Shown here: piece by piece, positions 8,458 through 17,109 of the stretch
Layout of the letters: every line of letters begins with the position of its first letter
Position numbering within the stretch: position 1 is the first letter of the stretch
Source of the DNA: Bacillota bacterium
GTDB lineage: Bacteria > Bacillota > UBA5301 > JAMCQP01
Assembly (NCBI GenBank): GCA_023381695.1
Contig: JAMCQP010000038.1
Location: 46,199 to 110,198, forward strand
DNA length: 64,000 nucleotides
Direction of reading: 5' to 3'
Notes under the pieces: generated by a model
What the model was told of the DNA's origin: nothing
Database searches by the model: none
The model's input: the letters and a program-made list of their open reading frames with translations, nothing else
Made by a program: the position numbers and the translations under genes

Positions 8458-9837
8458 TCAAAAATCGTAGCTCAAGACGGTTCGGAAACGGCCGAATGTG
8501 CCGTCGTCCCCGGAAAAGCGCCGGTATTGCAGGGAAAGATGGAGGGCCGTGCTCAAGGATCTGGAAATGCCAATCTCCGATTCGCTCACGGGTTCAGGGA
8601 TCCCGTCGCCCAGGCGGCGATACAGGCCCAGGTGTTCCAGGGAAAACCGCCAATCTCCCGGCAACTGGCGGGTTAAGAGCAGGTCATAGCCCGTGTGCCC
8701 CGGGAGGAATCGCATGGAGTTTCCCGGGGAGATGGCTGAGTAATGTGGATCGAAGTCTGGCGGAAAAGTTCCGATCGTCAAATCCAGTTTGCCTGGCGGG
8801 GCGTCCCAGAGCGGCCAACGGGCCACGCCGCCCACGCCCCACCTTTCCCCGTGTTGCCGGGTATACCCGGCGATCTCCGCGACCAGCCGCCTATTTAAAA
8901 CCAGGCCGCTCAAATCTAGACTGGCTCCTTCTTCCATCTCAAAACCGCTGGCCAGGAGGTTGAATCCCGCCGTCCAGCTTCCAAGGGCCTTTTCAAGCCG
9001 GAGAGCGGCGTATTCGTCGGAACGGTAAACATAGTTGGTGTTGGGGTAGTATTCGGTGTTCAACCGCCCCACGGCCAGAGTGTTGCGGAAGGCCGGGGCG
9101 CCGGCGGTGAGGTCGAGGCGGACCAATTCCAGGGGAAAGCTCAACCCCTCGTCCACCCGGGGCGACAGGTCGCTTAAAAGGCCCAGCGGTCCCAACGTAA
9201 AATACTGCCGGCCGATGATCAGATCGCCGGATCTCCAGGGGAAGGTGGCATACAGTTCTTCAATCGAGAGCGGGTCTCTCGGAAAGGTGGCGACGCCGTA
9301 ACTGGCGGTGGAGTACCCGTCCACACCCCAGAAGCCGTAGTTGCGCAAACCAAGATGGAAACCGGAATCGGCCAATCGTGCGTCAATCTTCAGCGAGGCG
9401 ATCTGCCGGACGCCGGGGATGCTGCCACCGGCCAGGGAAGCCTGCACCTCCTCCTGATGCTTGTCGACGGGAGAAGGCCAGGGTAGAATACCATGGTAGG
9501 CTTCCAGGTACCAGGTAAGACCTCCGACGATGCGGGCCTTTCGTAGCGAGCCAAGTTCCGTAACGGCGGCTTCGGCTGTGTTAACCCGGTTGCCCAGGTT
9601 CGCCAGCGCATCGGCCAACTCCAAAAGCGCTTTTTCCAGATCCTCCCTTTGCGCTTGCGACAAGAGGCCGGGGATGCCAATTTGTTCGGGGGTGGGGGGC
9701 AACAGCGAAGAATCGGCCTGTTCAGCCCGGGAAGGCGGAGCGACCGCCAGAATTGTTGTGGAAAAGATGAAAAGCAGGAGCAGCCAAAACTGAAAAAGGG
9801 AGAAAGGACAAAATACCGGAAATCTTTGCCCGATCAT
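8458..9837 (-). CDS. Putative outer-membrane beta-barrel protein B
   Basis: 459-residue exported paralogue of the downstream gene. Signal peptide MIGQRFPVFCPFSLFQFWLL...PPSRAEQA, a short periplasmic alpha-helical/coiled-coil segment (QREDLEKALLELADALANL), then a long beta-rich region ending RTVLSYDF with C-terminal Phe. It shares with its neighbour the GRQYFTLGPLGLL motif and a YVYRSDEYAALR motif (YVYGSDEYLAAR in the other copy). It lies 38 nt upstream of that gene on the same strand, so the pair is probably one transcript. The shared helical N-terminus may anchor to peptidoglycan, but no SLH motif is seen. Its presence supports a diderm cell envelope. Confidence 0.65.
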   Translation of the reverse strand: MIGQRFPVFCPFSLFQFWLLLLFIFSTTILAVAPPSRAEQADSSLLPPTPEQIGIPGLLSQAQREDLEKALLELADALANLGNRVNTAEAAVTELGSLRKARIVGGLTWYLEAYHGILPWPSPVDKHQEEVQASLAGGSIPGVRQIASLKIDARLADSGFHLGLRNYGFWGVDGYSTASYGVATFPRDPLSIEELYATFPWRSGDLIIGRQYFTLGPLGLLSDLSPRVDEGLSFPLELVRLDLTAGAPAFRNTLAVGRLNTEYYPNTNYVYRSDEYAALRLEKALGSWTAGFNLLASGFEMEEGASLDLSGLVLNRRLVAEIAGYTRQHGERWGVGGVARWPLWDAPPGKLDLTIGTFPPDFDPHYSAISPGNSMRFLPGHTGYDLLLTRQLPGDWRFSLEHLGLYRRLGDGIPEPVSESEIGISRSLSTALHLSLQYRRFSGDDGTFGRFRTVLSYDF

Positions 9838-10185
9838 TTAGCTCACCATACTTTTAGGCTTTTAAAAATATATTCGTTTGGGGATGGGAAAATCCTCCTC
9901 CAGTGTCCTTTATGGTGTCCTTTTCTGGTGTCCGGAAGACGGACAGTGTCCATCCGGCGGGATCAATCCCCGAAGACCGGTGGCCCTGGAACCGGCCGCA
10001 GGGAACCGGCAGCCTGGGGTCAGCGGCAGGGAACTGGCGGCAGGGAACTGGCGGCAGGGAACTGGCAGCAGGGAACTGGCAGCAGGGGACCAGCGACCTG
10101 CGAGGGATGTTGCCCGGTGAAGGCAACCTCCCGGCACGTTTTTTGCTATAACTTATCCCGATAACATGGACTTGGGGGAGATCCA
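9838..10185. other. Intergenic region between divergent genes
   Basis: 348 bases separating the barrel genes (minus) from the DUF2889 gene (plus). It holds an AT-rich stretch next to the minus-strand gene (9840-9880), which probably includes that gene's promoter, and the 14-bp tandem repeat described separately. Open frames across it are low-complexity readings of the repeat and not convincing genes. Confidence 0.5.
10024..10088. repeat. 14-bp tandem repeat, about 4.6 copies
   Basis: Head-to-tail copies of the unit GGCAGGGAACTGGC, the last two with a one-base change (GGCAGCAGGGAACT). It lies in the intergenic region before the DUF2889 gene. Related degenerate copies extend upstream to about 9990. 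Confidence 0.8.
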
Positions 10186-10710
10186 GTGATTCTTTTACAA
10201 CGTGAACGAACAATTGTCGCTCAGGATCTGAGGGACGATCAACTGCTTTTTCATGCGCATCTCAAGGACGAGGCGCATGTCATGGACGTTCAACTGGTGG
10301 TTGGGCAGGCAGACGGCGTGGTAATTTCGGCTTACGCCACAATGGGGGATGTGCCGCATGGGGATCTCTGCCGCCAGGCGCTTGGCAACGTGGAAAAATT
10401 GGTAGGGATAAAGATTGCTCCCGGATCAGCCAAAAAAGTGTGGGAAACGGTCGGCGGCCCTCATGGGTGCGTGCACCTGGCGGAACTCGTGGTGGATGCA
10501 TTTCGAGCCTATGTGCCTTCCCTGTCCACCATCAAGATCAGAGATCTGAAGAAGCGGTATGAGAAGAACGGGCTGGAGGGCGGGGAGATCCGGGCGAGGA
10601 TCACGGAGGATTTTTCAGCCCTGGCGGGCGAGTTGCTCCCCAGCAGTTGCCTGGCTTATCCAAAAGCCGGCCAAAATAAAAAAAGGAAAACGTTGGTCGG
10701 GGGAGAATAA
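10186..10710 (+). CDS. DUF2889 family protein
   Basis: 174-residue soluble protein matching the DUF2889 pattern: an N-terminal beta segment (LLFHAHLKDEAHVMDVQL), then CRQALGNVEKLVGIKI and the conserved GGPHGCVHLAELV, whose Cys-x-His could bind a metal or cofactor. The biochemical role of the family is not known to me. GTG 10186 is preceded by GGGGGAGATCCA. It is followed by the antiterminator leader of the GH84 gene, so it is likely a separate transcript that may be read through when the leader is antiterminated. It has no signal peptide. Confidence 0.75.
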   Translation: MILLQRERTIVAQDLRDDQLLFHAHLKDEAHVMDVQLVVGQADGVVISAYATMGDVPHGDLCRQALGNVEKLVGIKIAPGSAKKVWETVGGPHGCVHLAELVVDAFRAYVPSLSTIKIRDLKKRYEKNGLEGGEIRARITEDFSALAGELLPSSCLAYPKAGQNKKRKTLVGGE

Positions 10711-10754
10711 TCCTTTGTAAAGTCTCAACTGGCTTGTCGTTAAAAGACCGATAC

Positions 10755-10791
10755 TGGCGTGTTACCGGAGACATTTTTCGCCGGGCATGAG
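10755..10791 (+). promoter_or_regulatory. GlcT/LicT-type ribonucleic antiterminator (RAT) before GH84 gene
   Basis: The sequence GGCGTGTTACCGG...CCGGGCATGAGC resembles the RAT bound by GlcT (GTGTTACTG...CAGGCATGAG, from memory). Its 3' end overlaps the GAGC that begins the terminator stem immediately downstream, so the two structures exclude each other. A near-identical copy lies at 15373. Regulator is probably the product of the gene at 14497. Confidence 0.82.
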
Positions 10792-10826
10792 CTGGAAAGA
10801 GGTGCATTGCACTCTTTACGGCTCAT
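10789..10826 (+). terminator. Leader terminator paired with the RAT
   Basis: Stem GAGC...GCTC enclosing AAAGAGGTGCA/TGCACTCTTT (one bulged base), followed by ATTTTATTTT. It is located between the RAT and the GH84 start, as required for antitermination control. Confidence 0.8.
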
Positions 10827-10949
10827 TTTATTTTCCGGCACGCCGGCCAGGGAGGTGAGAGGTAGAGGGGCTGGGTCACGCCATTGCGCGGCAAGGAAAT
10901 TTTTTTGCAGAGTCTCAAGGGAGTATGAGGATTGAGGAGGGAAGTACGT

Positions 10950-13900
10950 ATGAGAGTACGTCGTTTTGTGACGCTGTTTGTGCTGGTGGGGTTAATCGCC
11001 GCGGCTCTTGCCGCGTCGCCCGTGGGGGCGGCGGCGCCGTGGGCGGAGCAGATTGCGCCAATCTCGCCCACGCCGCAATCTGTTGAACCGCGGCCTGACG
11101 GTTTTCCCCTTACCCCCGTGGTCGGCCTCGTTACCGGTGATGCCACCGATCCCGCCGCCGTCGACGAGGTGGAGGCGGCCCTGCGTTTGGCCTGGGTGAC
11201 CCAGATCAAACGAGTCTCCGAGGGCGATCCTGACCCGGAGACACCTGTCACCATCTGGGTTGGTGGGCCGTCCGAGAACAGAGCCTCCACCCTGGCGCTG
11301 GACGCCCTGGGCGTTAAGGGGCCTGCCGGCTTGCCTGCGGAGGGCTATGTTCTGGCTGCCGGGCGTGATGCCAACGACCGGGCGCGGTTGGTGCTGGCCG
11401 GCGTGGATCAGGCGGGGACATTCTATGCAGCTCAGACTCTGCGGCAGATCATCGTGAAACACTACGGCCGCAACTGGCTGCCGGGGGTGGCCATCCGGGA
11501 CTGGCCGGGAATGTCCATGCGCGGCACGATTGAGGGCTTCTACGGTCCACCGTGGTCCCACCTGGACCGGTTAAACCAGATCGCCTTCTATGGCGCGCAC
11601 AAACTTAACACCTATGTCTACGCACCGAAGGATGATCCTTACCACCGTGAGCGCTGGCGCGATCCTTACCCATCGGAGAAGCTGGCGGAGATCGCCGAAC
11701 TCGTCAAATTGGCCCGCCAGAAACACGTGGAGTTTGTGTTCGCGATCTCTCCGGGAGTGAGCGTCGCTTATTCGGATGACGGGGACTTCCAGGCCCTGGT
11801 GAACAAAGCCCAGGCGATGTGGGAGATCGGGGTCCGGTCGTTTGCCATTCTTCTCGACGACATCGATCCCTCCCTGCGCTACCCGCAGGATCAGCAGAGG
11901 TTTGGAAACGATCCGAACCCTCCGGCGGCGGCTCAGGCCTATCTTTTGAACCGCTTCCGGCAGGAGTTCATTGCCACCCATCCGGGGGCCCGCCGGCTGA
12001 TTACCGTTCCGACGGACTATTACCAGGCCGGCTCCACTCCTTATCGCGAGAGGTTCGCCGAGCTGGTCAACCCGGAGATCATCGTCTACTGGACGGGTAT
12101 CGGCGTGGTGGCCCCGACCATTACCTCAGCCGATGCCAGGAAGATCGCGGGCATCTTCAGGCATGACCTGCTCATCTGGGACAACTACCCCGTCAATGAT
12201 TACGCGCGGAACCGGCTGTTCCTGGGTCCTCTGATGGGCCGGGACGCCGCTCTCACGGACAATGGCGTGGCGGGGCTCACCTCCAACCCGATGAACGAGG
12301 CTGAAGCATCGAAGATCCCGCTGTTTACCATCGCGGACTATGTCTGGAACCCGCCGGCTTACAATCCCGACCACTCGTGGGATCTCAGCCTGAAAGAGTT
12401 TGGCGGCCCCGCGGCAGGCGCGCTGCGGACTTTTGCCGAGAACAGCCGGTCGTCGCTGATCAACCCGGTGGAGTCGCCAGTCCTGACTCCACTCATGAAG
12501 GCATTCTGGGACGGCTACACCTCAGGCGGGGTGCAGTTGCCGGCCGGGCAGCTGCTTGCCGCGTTGGAAACGGTGCGGCAAGCGCCAGCCGAACTGCGAG
12601 CCAATCTGGCCAACCAGCGGTTCCTGGCGGAGGCCGCCCCCTATCTGGATAAACTGACCCTCCTGGCTTCCGCTGGCGAGAATGTGGTGCGCATGATCCA
12701 GGGCCAGGAGGCGGGCGATGGCAATACCGCATGGCGGGAACGGTTGGCGCTGGAAAAGGTGGTGGAAGAAGCCAGCGCCATTCCTCAGGTGATGGCTTCC
12801 GGCGTCTTCGATTCCTTCCTGGAACATTCCCGGGAGATCAGCGACCGCTGGCTGGGAGCCGGGGCAGGTTTGCAGCTGATCACCACCATGGGCCACTACC
12901 AGGACTACGTGCCCGCCAGGATGATTGACGGCGACGATAGCACCTTTTATTGGAGCGACCGGGGTGCAAATCCGGGCGACGTGGTGGGAATTGATCTGGG
13001 TGAGGTGCGGGCCATCAACGGCATCGAACTGCTCATGGGTTCCACCTCGGGCCCCGCGCCACGGCCAAACGACTACATTCACCACGGGGTCCTGGAGATC
13101 TCCGCGGACGGGACGAGCTGGCAGGCTCTGACCGAGGTCCGTGACCAACCGGAGGTGCGCCTTACCGCTCTCAGCGTCCTGGCCCGTTTCGTGCGCTTCC
13201 GGGCCACCGCTTCCCAGGAGTCCTGGGTTCAGGTGCGGGAGTTCCGGGTCAGGGGGGACTTTGGTACCGTCGAAGTTTCCGGCGGGCCGGAGGCTGCTGC
13301 CGGTTCCAGCCTTGTTGCGGCCGCGGACGGGAATCTGCGCACCGCGTATCAGGCTGCTCGGGCTCCCCAACCTGGCGAAGCGCTGGTCATCACCCTTCCT
13401 GCCACACGTCCCCTGGATGGAATCGTGATCCTCCAGGATCCGGAGAGGCCGGCGGCGGCGTTCGTTGAGGCGCGCGGCAAGGACGGCCTCTGGAAGGCGC
13501 TCGGGAATCTCGGCGGCGGTTACACCGAGTTTCAGGGAAATGGGCAGTACGCGGATGCGATCCGGCTCGTGTGGGCTGGAAGTTCTTCCGCTCCGGTGAT
13601 CTATGAGGTAATCCCCTGGTACGCTGATGTGCCGCCCGTGGAGCTTTCCCTGGATCCGGACAAGGCCCAGGCGCTGGAGGGCGGGAGCCCGGTGACGACC
13701 ACGGCGCGGCTCAAGGCCACCCGGCTTGGCAATATGGCGGGCGAACTCGTGGTGACGGCGCCGGCGGGCTGGATCGTCCAGCCCGAACGGACCCGTCTCA
13801 GCATTCCCCGCGGTCATGACGCCGCCGTGGGATTGTTGGTATCCGTTCCCGGCGGTACCCCGATGGGCTCAAATCCGGTGGAGGTACGGTTTGTCTCCGA

Positions 13901-14357
13901 CGCCGGCGAACAGGTTTACACCACCTTCGCGGTGGAGGTGGTCCCGAAGGCCGGCGACCGGAACCTGGCCCTGGGTGGAAGAGCCACGGCTTCCAGCGTA
14001 GAGCTCGATCTTCCCCGGTTTGCGCCGGGAATGGCCGTCGACGGTGACCTGTCCACCCGGTGGTCGTCAAGGGATACGGATAGCGAGTGGATCCAGGTCG
14101 AACTGGCCGGACCGGCGCGAATAGTCAAGGTCGTCCTCCGCTGGGAGGCGGCTTACGGCGCGGCTTATGCCATCCAGGTCTCCGCTGACGGCTCGAACTG
14201 GCTGGATGTGGCCAGGGTCGTAAATGGCGATGGAGGTATCGATGCGTTGAGCTTCAATCCCGTAGAGGCGCGGTTTGTCCGGCTGCAGGGCGTCAGACGG
14301 GGAACCCAGTGGGGGTATTCCCTGTACGAGTTCGAGGTCTATCCGGAAGCTTTTTAA
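10950..14357 (+). CDS. Secreted multidomain GH84 beta-N-acetylglucosaminidase (NagJ-like)
   Basis: 1135-residue exported glycosidase predicted to remove GlcNAc from glycans. Domains in order: signal peptide (1-30, ending PVGAAAP), a GH20b-like N-terminal domain (to about 165), the GH84 catalytic barrel beginning at RGTIEGFYGPPWS (about residue 190) with adjacent catalytic Asp residues in AILLDDIDPSL (about 302-303), a helical region, an F5/8-type C (CBM32-like) domain (about 650-770, MIDGDDSTFYWSD), a second beta module, an NPCBM/NEW3-like domain (about 890-1000) and a C-terminal CBM32-like domain (SSVELD..., AVDGDLSTRWSS). Start ATG 10950 follows GAGGAGGG. Control by the upstream RAT ties its expression to the PTS that follows. 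Length and modularity match clostridial secreted GH84 enzymes. Confidence 0.92.
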   Translation: MRVRRFVTLFVLVGLIAAALAASPVGAAAPWAEQIAPISPTPQSVEPRPDGFPLTPVVGLVTGDATDPAAVDEVEAALRLAWVTQIKRVSEGDPDPETPVTIWVGGPSENRASTLALDALGVKGPAGLPAEGYVLAAGRDANDRARLVLAGVDQAGTFYAAQTLRQIIVKHYGRNWLPGVAIRDWPGMSMRGTIEGFYGPPWSHLDRLNQIAFYGAHKLNTYVYAPKDDPYHRERWRDPYPSEKLAEIAELVKLARQKHVEFVFAISPGVSVAYSDDGDFQALVNKAQAMWEIGVRSFAILLDDIDPSLRYPQDQQRFGNDPNPPAAAQAYLLNRFRQEFIATHPGARRLITVPTDYYQAGSTPYRERFAELVNPEIIVYWTGIGVVAPTITSADARKIAGIFRHDLLIWDNYPVNDYARNRLFLGPLMGRDAALTDNGVAGLTSNPMNEAEASKIPLFTIADYVWNPPAYNPDHSWDLSLKEFGGPAAGALRTFAENSRSSLINPVESPVLTPLMKAFWDGYTSGGVQLPAGQLLAALETVRQAPAELRANLANQRFLAEAAPYLDKLTLLASAGENVVRMIQGQEAGDGNTAWRERLALEKVVEEASAIPQVMASGVFDSFLEHSREISDRWLGAGAGLQLITTMGHYQDYVPARMIDGDDSTFYWSDRGANPGDVVGIDLGEVRAINGIELLMGSTSGPAPRPNDYIHHGVLEISADGTSWQALTEVRDQPEVRLTALSVLARFVRFRATASQESWVQVREFRVRGDFGTVEVSGGPEAAAGSSLVAAADGNLRTAYQAARAPQPGEALVITLPATRPLDGIVILQDPERPAAAFVEARGKDGLWKALGNLGGGYTEFQGNGQYADAIRLVWAGSSSAPVIYEVIPWYADVPPVELSLDPDKAQALEGGSPVTTTARLKATRLGNMAGELVVTAPAGWIVQPERTRLSIPRGHDAAVGLLVSVPGGTPMGSNPVEVRFVSDAGEQVYTTFAVEVVPKAGDRNLALGGRATASSVELDLPRFAPGMAVDGDLSTRWSSRDTDSEWIQVELAGPARIVKVVLRWEAAYGAAYAIQVSADGSNWLDVARVVNGDGGIDALSFNPVEARFVRLQGVRRGTQWGYSLYEFEVYPEAF

Positions 14358-14376
14358 CCCCTGTTGAGGTTTTTCC

Positions 14377-14403
14377 GGCCGCCCGGGCATAGTCTGGGCG
14401 GCC
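14377..14403. terminator. GC-rich hairpin after GH84 gene
   Basis: Perfect 8-bp stem GGCCGCCC/GGGCGGCC with an 11-nt loop, 20 nt after the stop codon. No T-tract follows, so it may stabilise the mRNA 3' end or attenuate rather than terminate fully. Confidence 0.4.
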
Positions 14404-14496
14404 GCCCCCATAAAAGAGGAAATTCCTGGCTGGTGCAGAATACATATTTTAACAAAGATATCACCCGGGAGAAGCTGCGTCAAAGGAGACTTCAGG

Positions 14497-15360
14497 GTGG
14501 AAATCCAGCAGCCTTTCGAGCTGCAAGTGATTAAGGCTTTGAATAACAATGTGATCCTGGCCAGAGAGCGACCCGCGGGCCAGGAGATGATCCTCATCGG
14601 CAAGGGGCTTGGTTTTCTCTTGCCAAGGGGATCAAAGCTTACCCTCGATGACGCGAGGATCGAAAAGGCCTCCTTGATCGTGGACAGTTCCCGGCGCGAA
14701 CAATACCAGCAGCTCCTCAAAATCGTTGATGAGCGGATCATCGGGGTGGCGGAGGAGATCATTGAAATGGCTTCAGAGCGCTTCGGTTGCCCGTTGAGCG
14801 ATCATATCCATGTGGCCTTGCCGGATCACATTGGTTTTGCCCTGGAACGCTTACGGAGGGGGCTGGAGATTCCCAACCCCATGTTGAACGAGATTCGCAA
14901 CCTCTATGTTCAGGAGTATCGCCTGGCCAAAGAGGCGGCAACTCTCATTGAACAACGTCTGGACGCCAGGTTGCCCGAGTCGGACGTGGGCTTTCTGGCC
15001 CTTCACCTTTATGCCGCCAGGTCAAAACGGGATCCCAAGGAGGCTTCCCGCTATCTGGGCCTGATCCGGGAGATCATCGGGATCGTGGAGGGCCGCTACC
15101 AGGTGGTTCTGGCCGAGGGGAACCTGGACTATGAGAGATTGCTTATCCACCTGAAGGGCCTTTTTGAAGCGCTGGAAACCGGCAAAAAAGTGGAGAATCC
15201 TCTGCTGGACAAGATCCAGGCCGGTTTCTCCGAAGCCTTCGCGTTAGCCGGTGAACTGGCGGCTCTGGTGAAATCCCGGACTGGCCGGGAAGTGCCGCAG
15301 GAGCAGGTCGGGTATCTGGCATTGCATCTGGAGCGAATCAAAAATGGTTCGGTCGCCTGA
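14497..15360 (+). CDS. BglG/GlcT-family transcriptional antiterminator
   Basis: 287-residue RNA-binding antiterminator. N-terminal CAT RNA-binding domain (about 1-60: QVIKALNNNVILARE, MILIGKGLGF), then two PTS regulation domains (PRD1 about 70-170 with DHIHVALPDHIGFALERL; PRD2 about 175-285 with GYLALHLERI). In this family, EI/HPr- and EII-dependent phosphorylation of PRD His residues sets activity. The GTG start at 14497 follows CAAAGGAGA. Its two probable targets are the leaders at 10755 and 15373, whose GTGTTAC/GGCATGAG core points to GlcT rather than LicT specificity. The next leader starts just after its stop codon, so glcT itself is not behind that terminator. LicT/SacT-type assignment is the alternative. 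Confidence 0.92.
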   Translation: MEIQQPFELQVIKALNNNVILARERPAGQEMILIGKGLGFLLPRGSKLTLDDARIEKASLIVDSSRREQYQQLLKIVDERIIGVAEEIIEMASERFGCPLSDHIHVALPDHIGFALERLRRGLEIPNPMLNEIRNLYVQEYRLAKEAATLIEQRLDARLPESDVGFLALHLYAARSKRDPKEASRYLGLIREIIGIVEGRYQVVLAEGNLDYERLLIHLKGLFEALETGKKVENPLLDKIQAGFSEAFALAGELAALVKSRTGREVPQEQVGYLALHLERIKNGSVA

Positions 15361-15372
15361 AAAGACCGAAGC

Positions 15373-15411
15373 TGGCGTGTTACTGGCGTAAGTTTCGTGC
15401 CGGGCATGAGC
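15373..15411 (+). promoter_or_regulatory. GlcT/LicT-type RAT before PTS operon
   Basis: GGCGTGTTACTGG...GCCGGGCATGAGCC, almost the same as the element at 10755, including the preceding AAAGACCGA. It overlaps the 5' arm of the terminator at 15408, giving the classic mutually exclusive pair. Confidence 0.85.
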
Positions 15412-15459
15412 CGGAAAGAGGTGTGTTGCACTTTATGCACCTCTTGCGGCTCATTTTCT
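15408..15459 (+). terminator. Leader terminator of PTS operon
   Basis: Long stem GAGCCG...CGGCTC continuing into AAGAGGTG/CACCTCTT, followed by ATTTTCTTTT. It lies 97 nt before the TTG start of the IIC gene. Confidence 0.87.
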
Positions 15460-15555
15460 TTTCCGGGTATTTGATAAGGAGGTGAGGTTTGGTTCATCTG
15501 GGTAGCTCAATAGGGTAGGATCAACTGGTCAGTTTGAAAAATGGAGGTGTTTTAA

Positions 15556-16725
15556 TTGAGTTCCAATTACAACTTCCTCGGTTCACTGCAAAAGATTGGC
15601 CGGGCGCTGATGACGCCGGTGGCGGTATTGCCGGCGGCGGCGCTGTTGCTGCGCTTTGGCCAGCCGGATCTCCTGAATATCCCGGCCATCGCCAAGGCCG
15701 GCGGGGCGATCTTCGACAACCTGCCGCTGCTGTTTGCCATCGGCGTGGCGATCGGCCTGGCCGCCGAAGCAGGCGTCGCCGGACTATCGGCCATGGTGGG
15801 CTATTTTGTCTTTACCAACGTCATGGTAACTATGAACAAGGATATCAACATGGGGGTGTTGGCTGGGATCCTCACAGGTGCGGTTGCCGCCATTCTTTAT
15901 AACAGATACCACACGGTGAAACTTCCGCCGTACCTGGCCTTCTTTGGTGGACGCCGGTTTGTCCCCATCATCACGGCTCTGGCCGCCCTGATCCTGGGCC
16001 TGATCTTCGGCGTGATCTGGCCGCCGGTTCAACAGGGGATTCACGCCGTGGGCAACTGGATCGTGGGCGCCGGCGTGGTGGGCGTCTTTGTCTTTGGCGT
16101 GCTGAACAGGTTGCTTTTGCCCCTGGGCCTGACTCATGGGAAACCCAGCCTGGTCTGGTTCGTCTTCGGGACCTTTACCAAACCCGGCGGGACTGCGGTT
16201 ACCGGCGACTTGAACCGTTTCTTCGCGGGGGACCCGACGGCCGGCAACTTCATGGCGGGCTGGTTCCCGGTGATGATGTTCGGGCTGGTGGGCGTGGCGC
16301 TGGCCATGTATCACGAAGCGAAACCATCGCAAAGGAAGGCGGTGGGCGGCCTGCTCTTCAGTGCGGCCCTTACCTCGTTTTTGACGGGGATCACCGAGCC
16401 GCTGGAATTTCTCTTCATGTTCCTGGCGCCGGTCCTGTATGTGGTCCATGCGCTGCTTTCGGGATTGTCGATGGCGGTGGTGACCGCGCTGGGGATCAAA
16501 CATGGTTTTGGATTCTCCGCCGGGCTCATCGACTACGTCCTGAACTTCAACCTGGCGACCAAACCGCTCCTGCTGATTCCTGTCGGCCTTGCGGCCTTTG
16601 TGGTCTATTACCTGATCTTCCGGCTGGTAATCCGGGCCATGAACCTGGCCACGCCGGGCCGGGTTGAGGAGGGCGCCGAGGCCGGAGAGGCGGCGAAGGG
16701 CTCGGGTAAGTCGATTAGCGCTTGA
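15556..16725 (+). CDS. PTS EIIC permease, GlcNAc/glucose family
   Basis: 389-residue membrane permease subunit that translocates and presents the sugar for phosphorylation. About ten hydrophobic segments are visible; conserved blocks include LMTPVAVLPAAALLLRFGQ at the N terminus, GLTHGKPSLVWFVFG, and SALT-type AALTSFLTGITEPLEFLFMF, the last being the signature of the glucose/GlcNAc EIIC family. It stands alone, whereas NagE-type proteins are usually fused to IIB and IIA; here these are separate downstream genes. TTG 15556 follows GGAGGTG. The neighbouring secreted N-acetylglucosaminidase favours GlcNAc as substrate, but glucose cannot be excluded. Control is by the RAT/terminator pair upstream. 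Confidence 0.92.
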   Translation: MSSNYNFLGSLQKIGRALMTPVAVLPAAALLLRFGQPDLLNIPAIAKAGGAIFDNLPLLFAIGVAIGLAAEAGVAGLSAMVGYFVFTNVMVTMNKDINMGVLAGILTGAVAAILYNRYHTVKLPPYLAFFGGRRFVPIITALAALILGLIFGVIWPPVQQGIHAVGNWIVGAGVVGVFVFGVLNRLLLPLGLTHGKPSLVWFVFGTFTKPGGTAVTGDLNRFFAGDPTAGNFMAGWFPVMMFGLVGVALAMYHEAKPSQRKAVGGLLFSAALTSFLTGITEPLEFLFMFLAPVLYVVHALLSGLSMAVVTALGIKHGFGFSAGLIDYVLNFNLATKPLLLIPVGLAAFVVYYLIFRLVIRAMNLATPGRVEEGAEAGEAAKGSGKSISA

Positions 16726-16744
16726 TCTTATGCGGGGAGCCCTG

Positions 16745-16800
16745 CCTGACGGTGGGTACTTCAGAAAGGATTCCTGACGGTGGTTACTCCGGCAGGGATT
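16745..16800. repeat. 28-bp direct repeat, two tandem copies plus partial third
   Basis: CCTGACGGTGGGTACT... and CCTGACGGTGGTTACT... each run 28 bp and end GGATT; a truncated third unit follows to about 16817. It lies in the 130-nt gap between the IIC and IIB genes. Confidence 0.7.
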
Positions 16801-16855
16801 CCTCCGGCAGGGTCCCTGCTTTTCTTCCAGATTGCTGTTTGAGAGGAGGTTTCCC

Positions 16856-17095
16856 ATGAGTCAGGCCCAGGAGATTATCGCCGCGTTGGGTGGCAAGGAG
16901 AATATCAAGGAGTTGGATTGCTGCATTACCAGGTTGAGATTGGTCCTCAAGGATCCCAAGCTGGTGGACGAAAAAAAGCTGCGGTCCCAGGGGGCGATCG
17001 GGGTGATGAAGCTTGGCGCCGCGGTTCAGGTGGTGATGGGGACCACCGCCGAGCTTATTGAGAATGAGATGAGGAAACTGATGGCCGGCGCCTGA
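16856..17095 (+). CDS. PTS EIIB, GlcNAc/glucose family
   Basis: 79-residue cytoplasmic phosphocarrier domain encoded as a separate protein. The phosphorylated Cys is in ELDCCITRLRL; by alignment with NagE (LDACITRLRL) it is residue 23. The C-terminal half VGTTAEL-type block (VVMGTTAELIENEMRKL) is also conserved. ATG 16856 is preceded by GAGGAGGT; the frame is open from TTG 16832, but that would add eight residues before the normal domain start. Phosphate flows from IIA (next gene) through this Cys to the sugar. Confidence 0.93.
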   Translation: MSQAQEIIAALGGKENIKELDCCITRLRLVLKDPKLVDEKKLRSQGAIGVMKLGAAVQVVMGTTAELIENEMRKLMAGA

Positions 17096-17109
17096 GGAGG
17101 CAGTCATAG

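Noticed and set aside
9854..10213. Repetitive ORFs reading through the 14-bp repeat
   Set aside because: Low-complexity translations on both strands, no ribosome site and no domain; the DNA repeat explains them.
15373..15459. Riboswitch (glmS-like) before the PTS genes
   Set aside because: The core is a protein-bound RAT with overlapping terminator and the antiterminator gene is adjacent; no glmS ribozyme features are seen.
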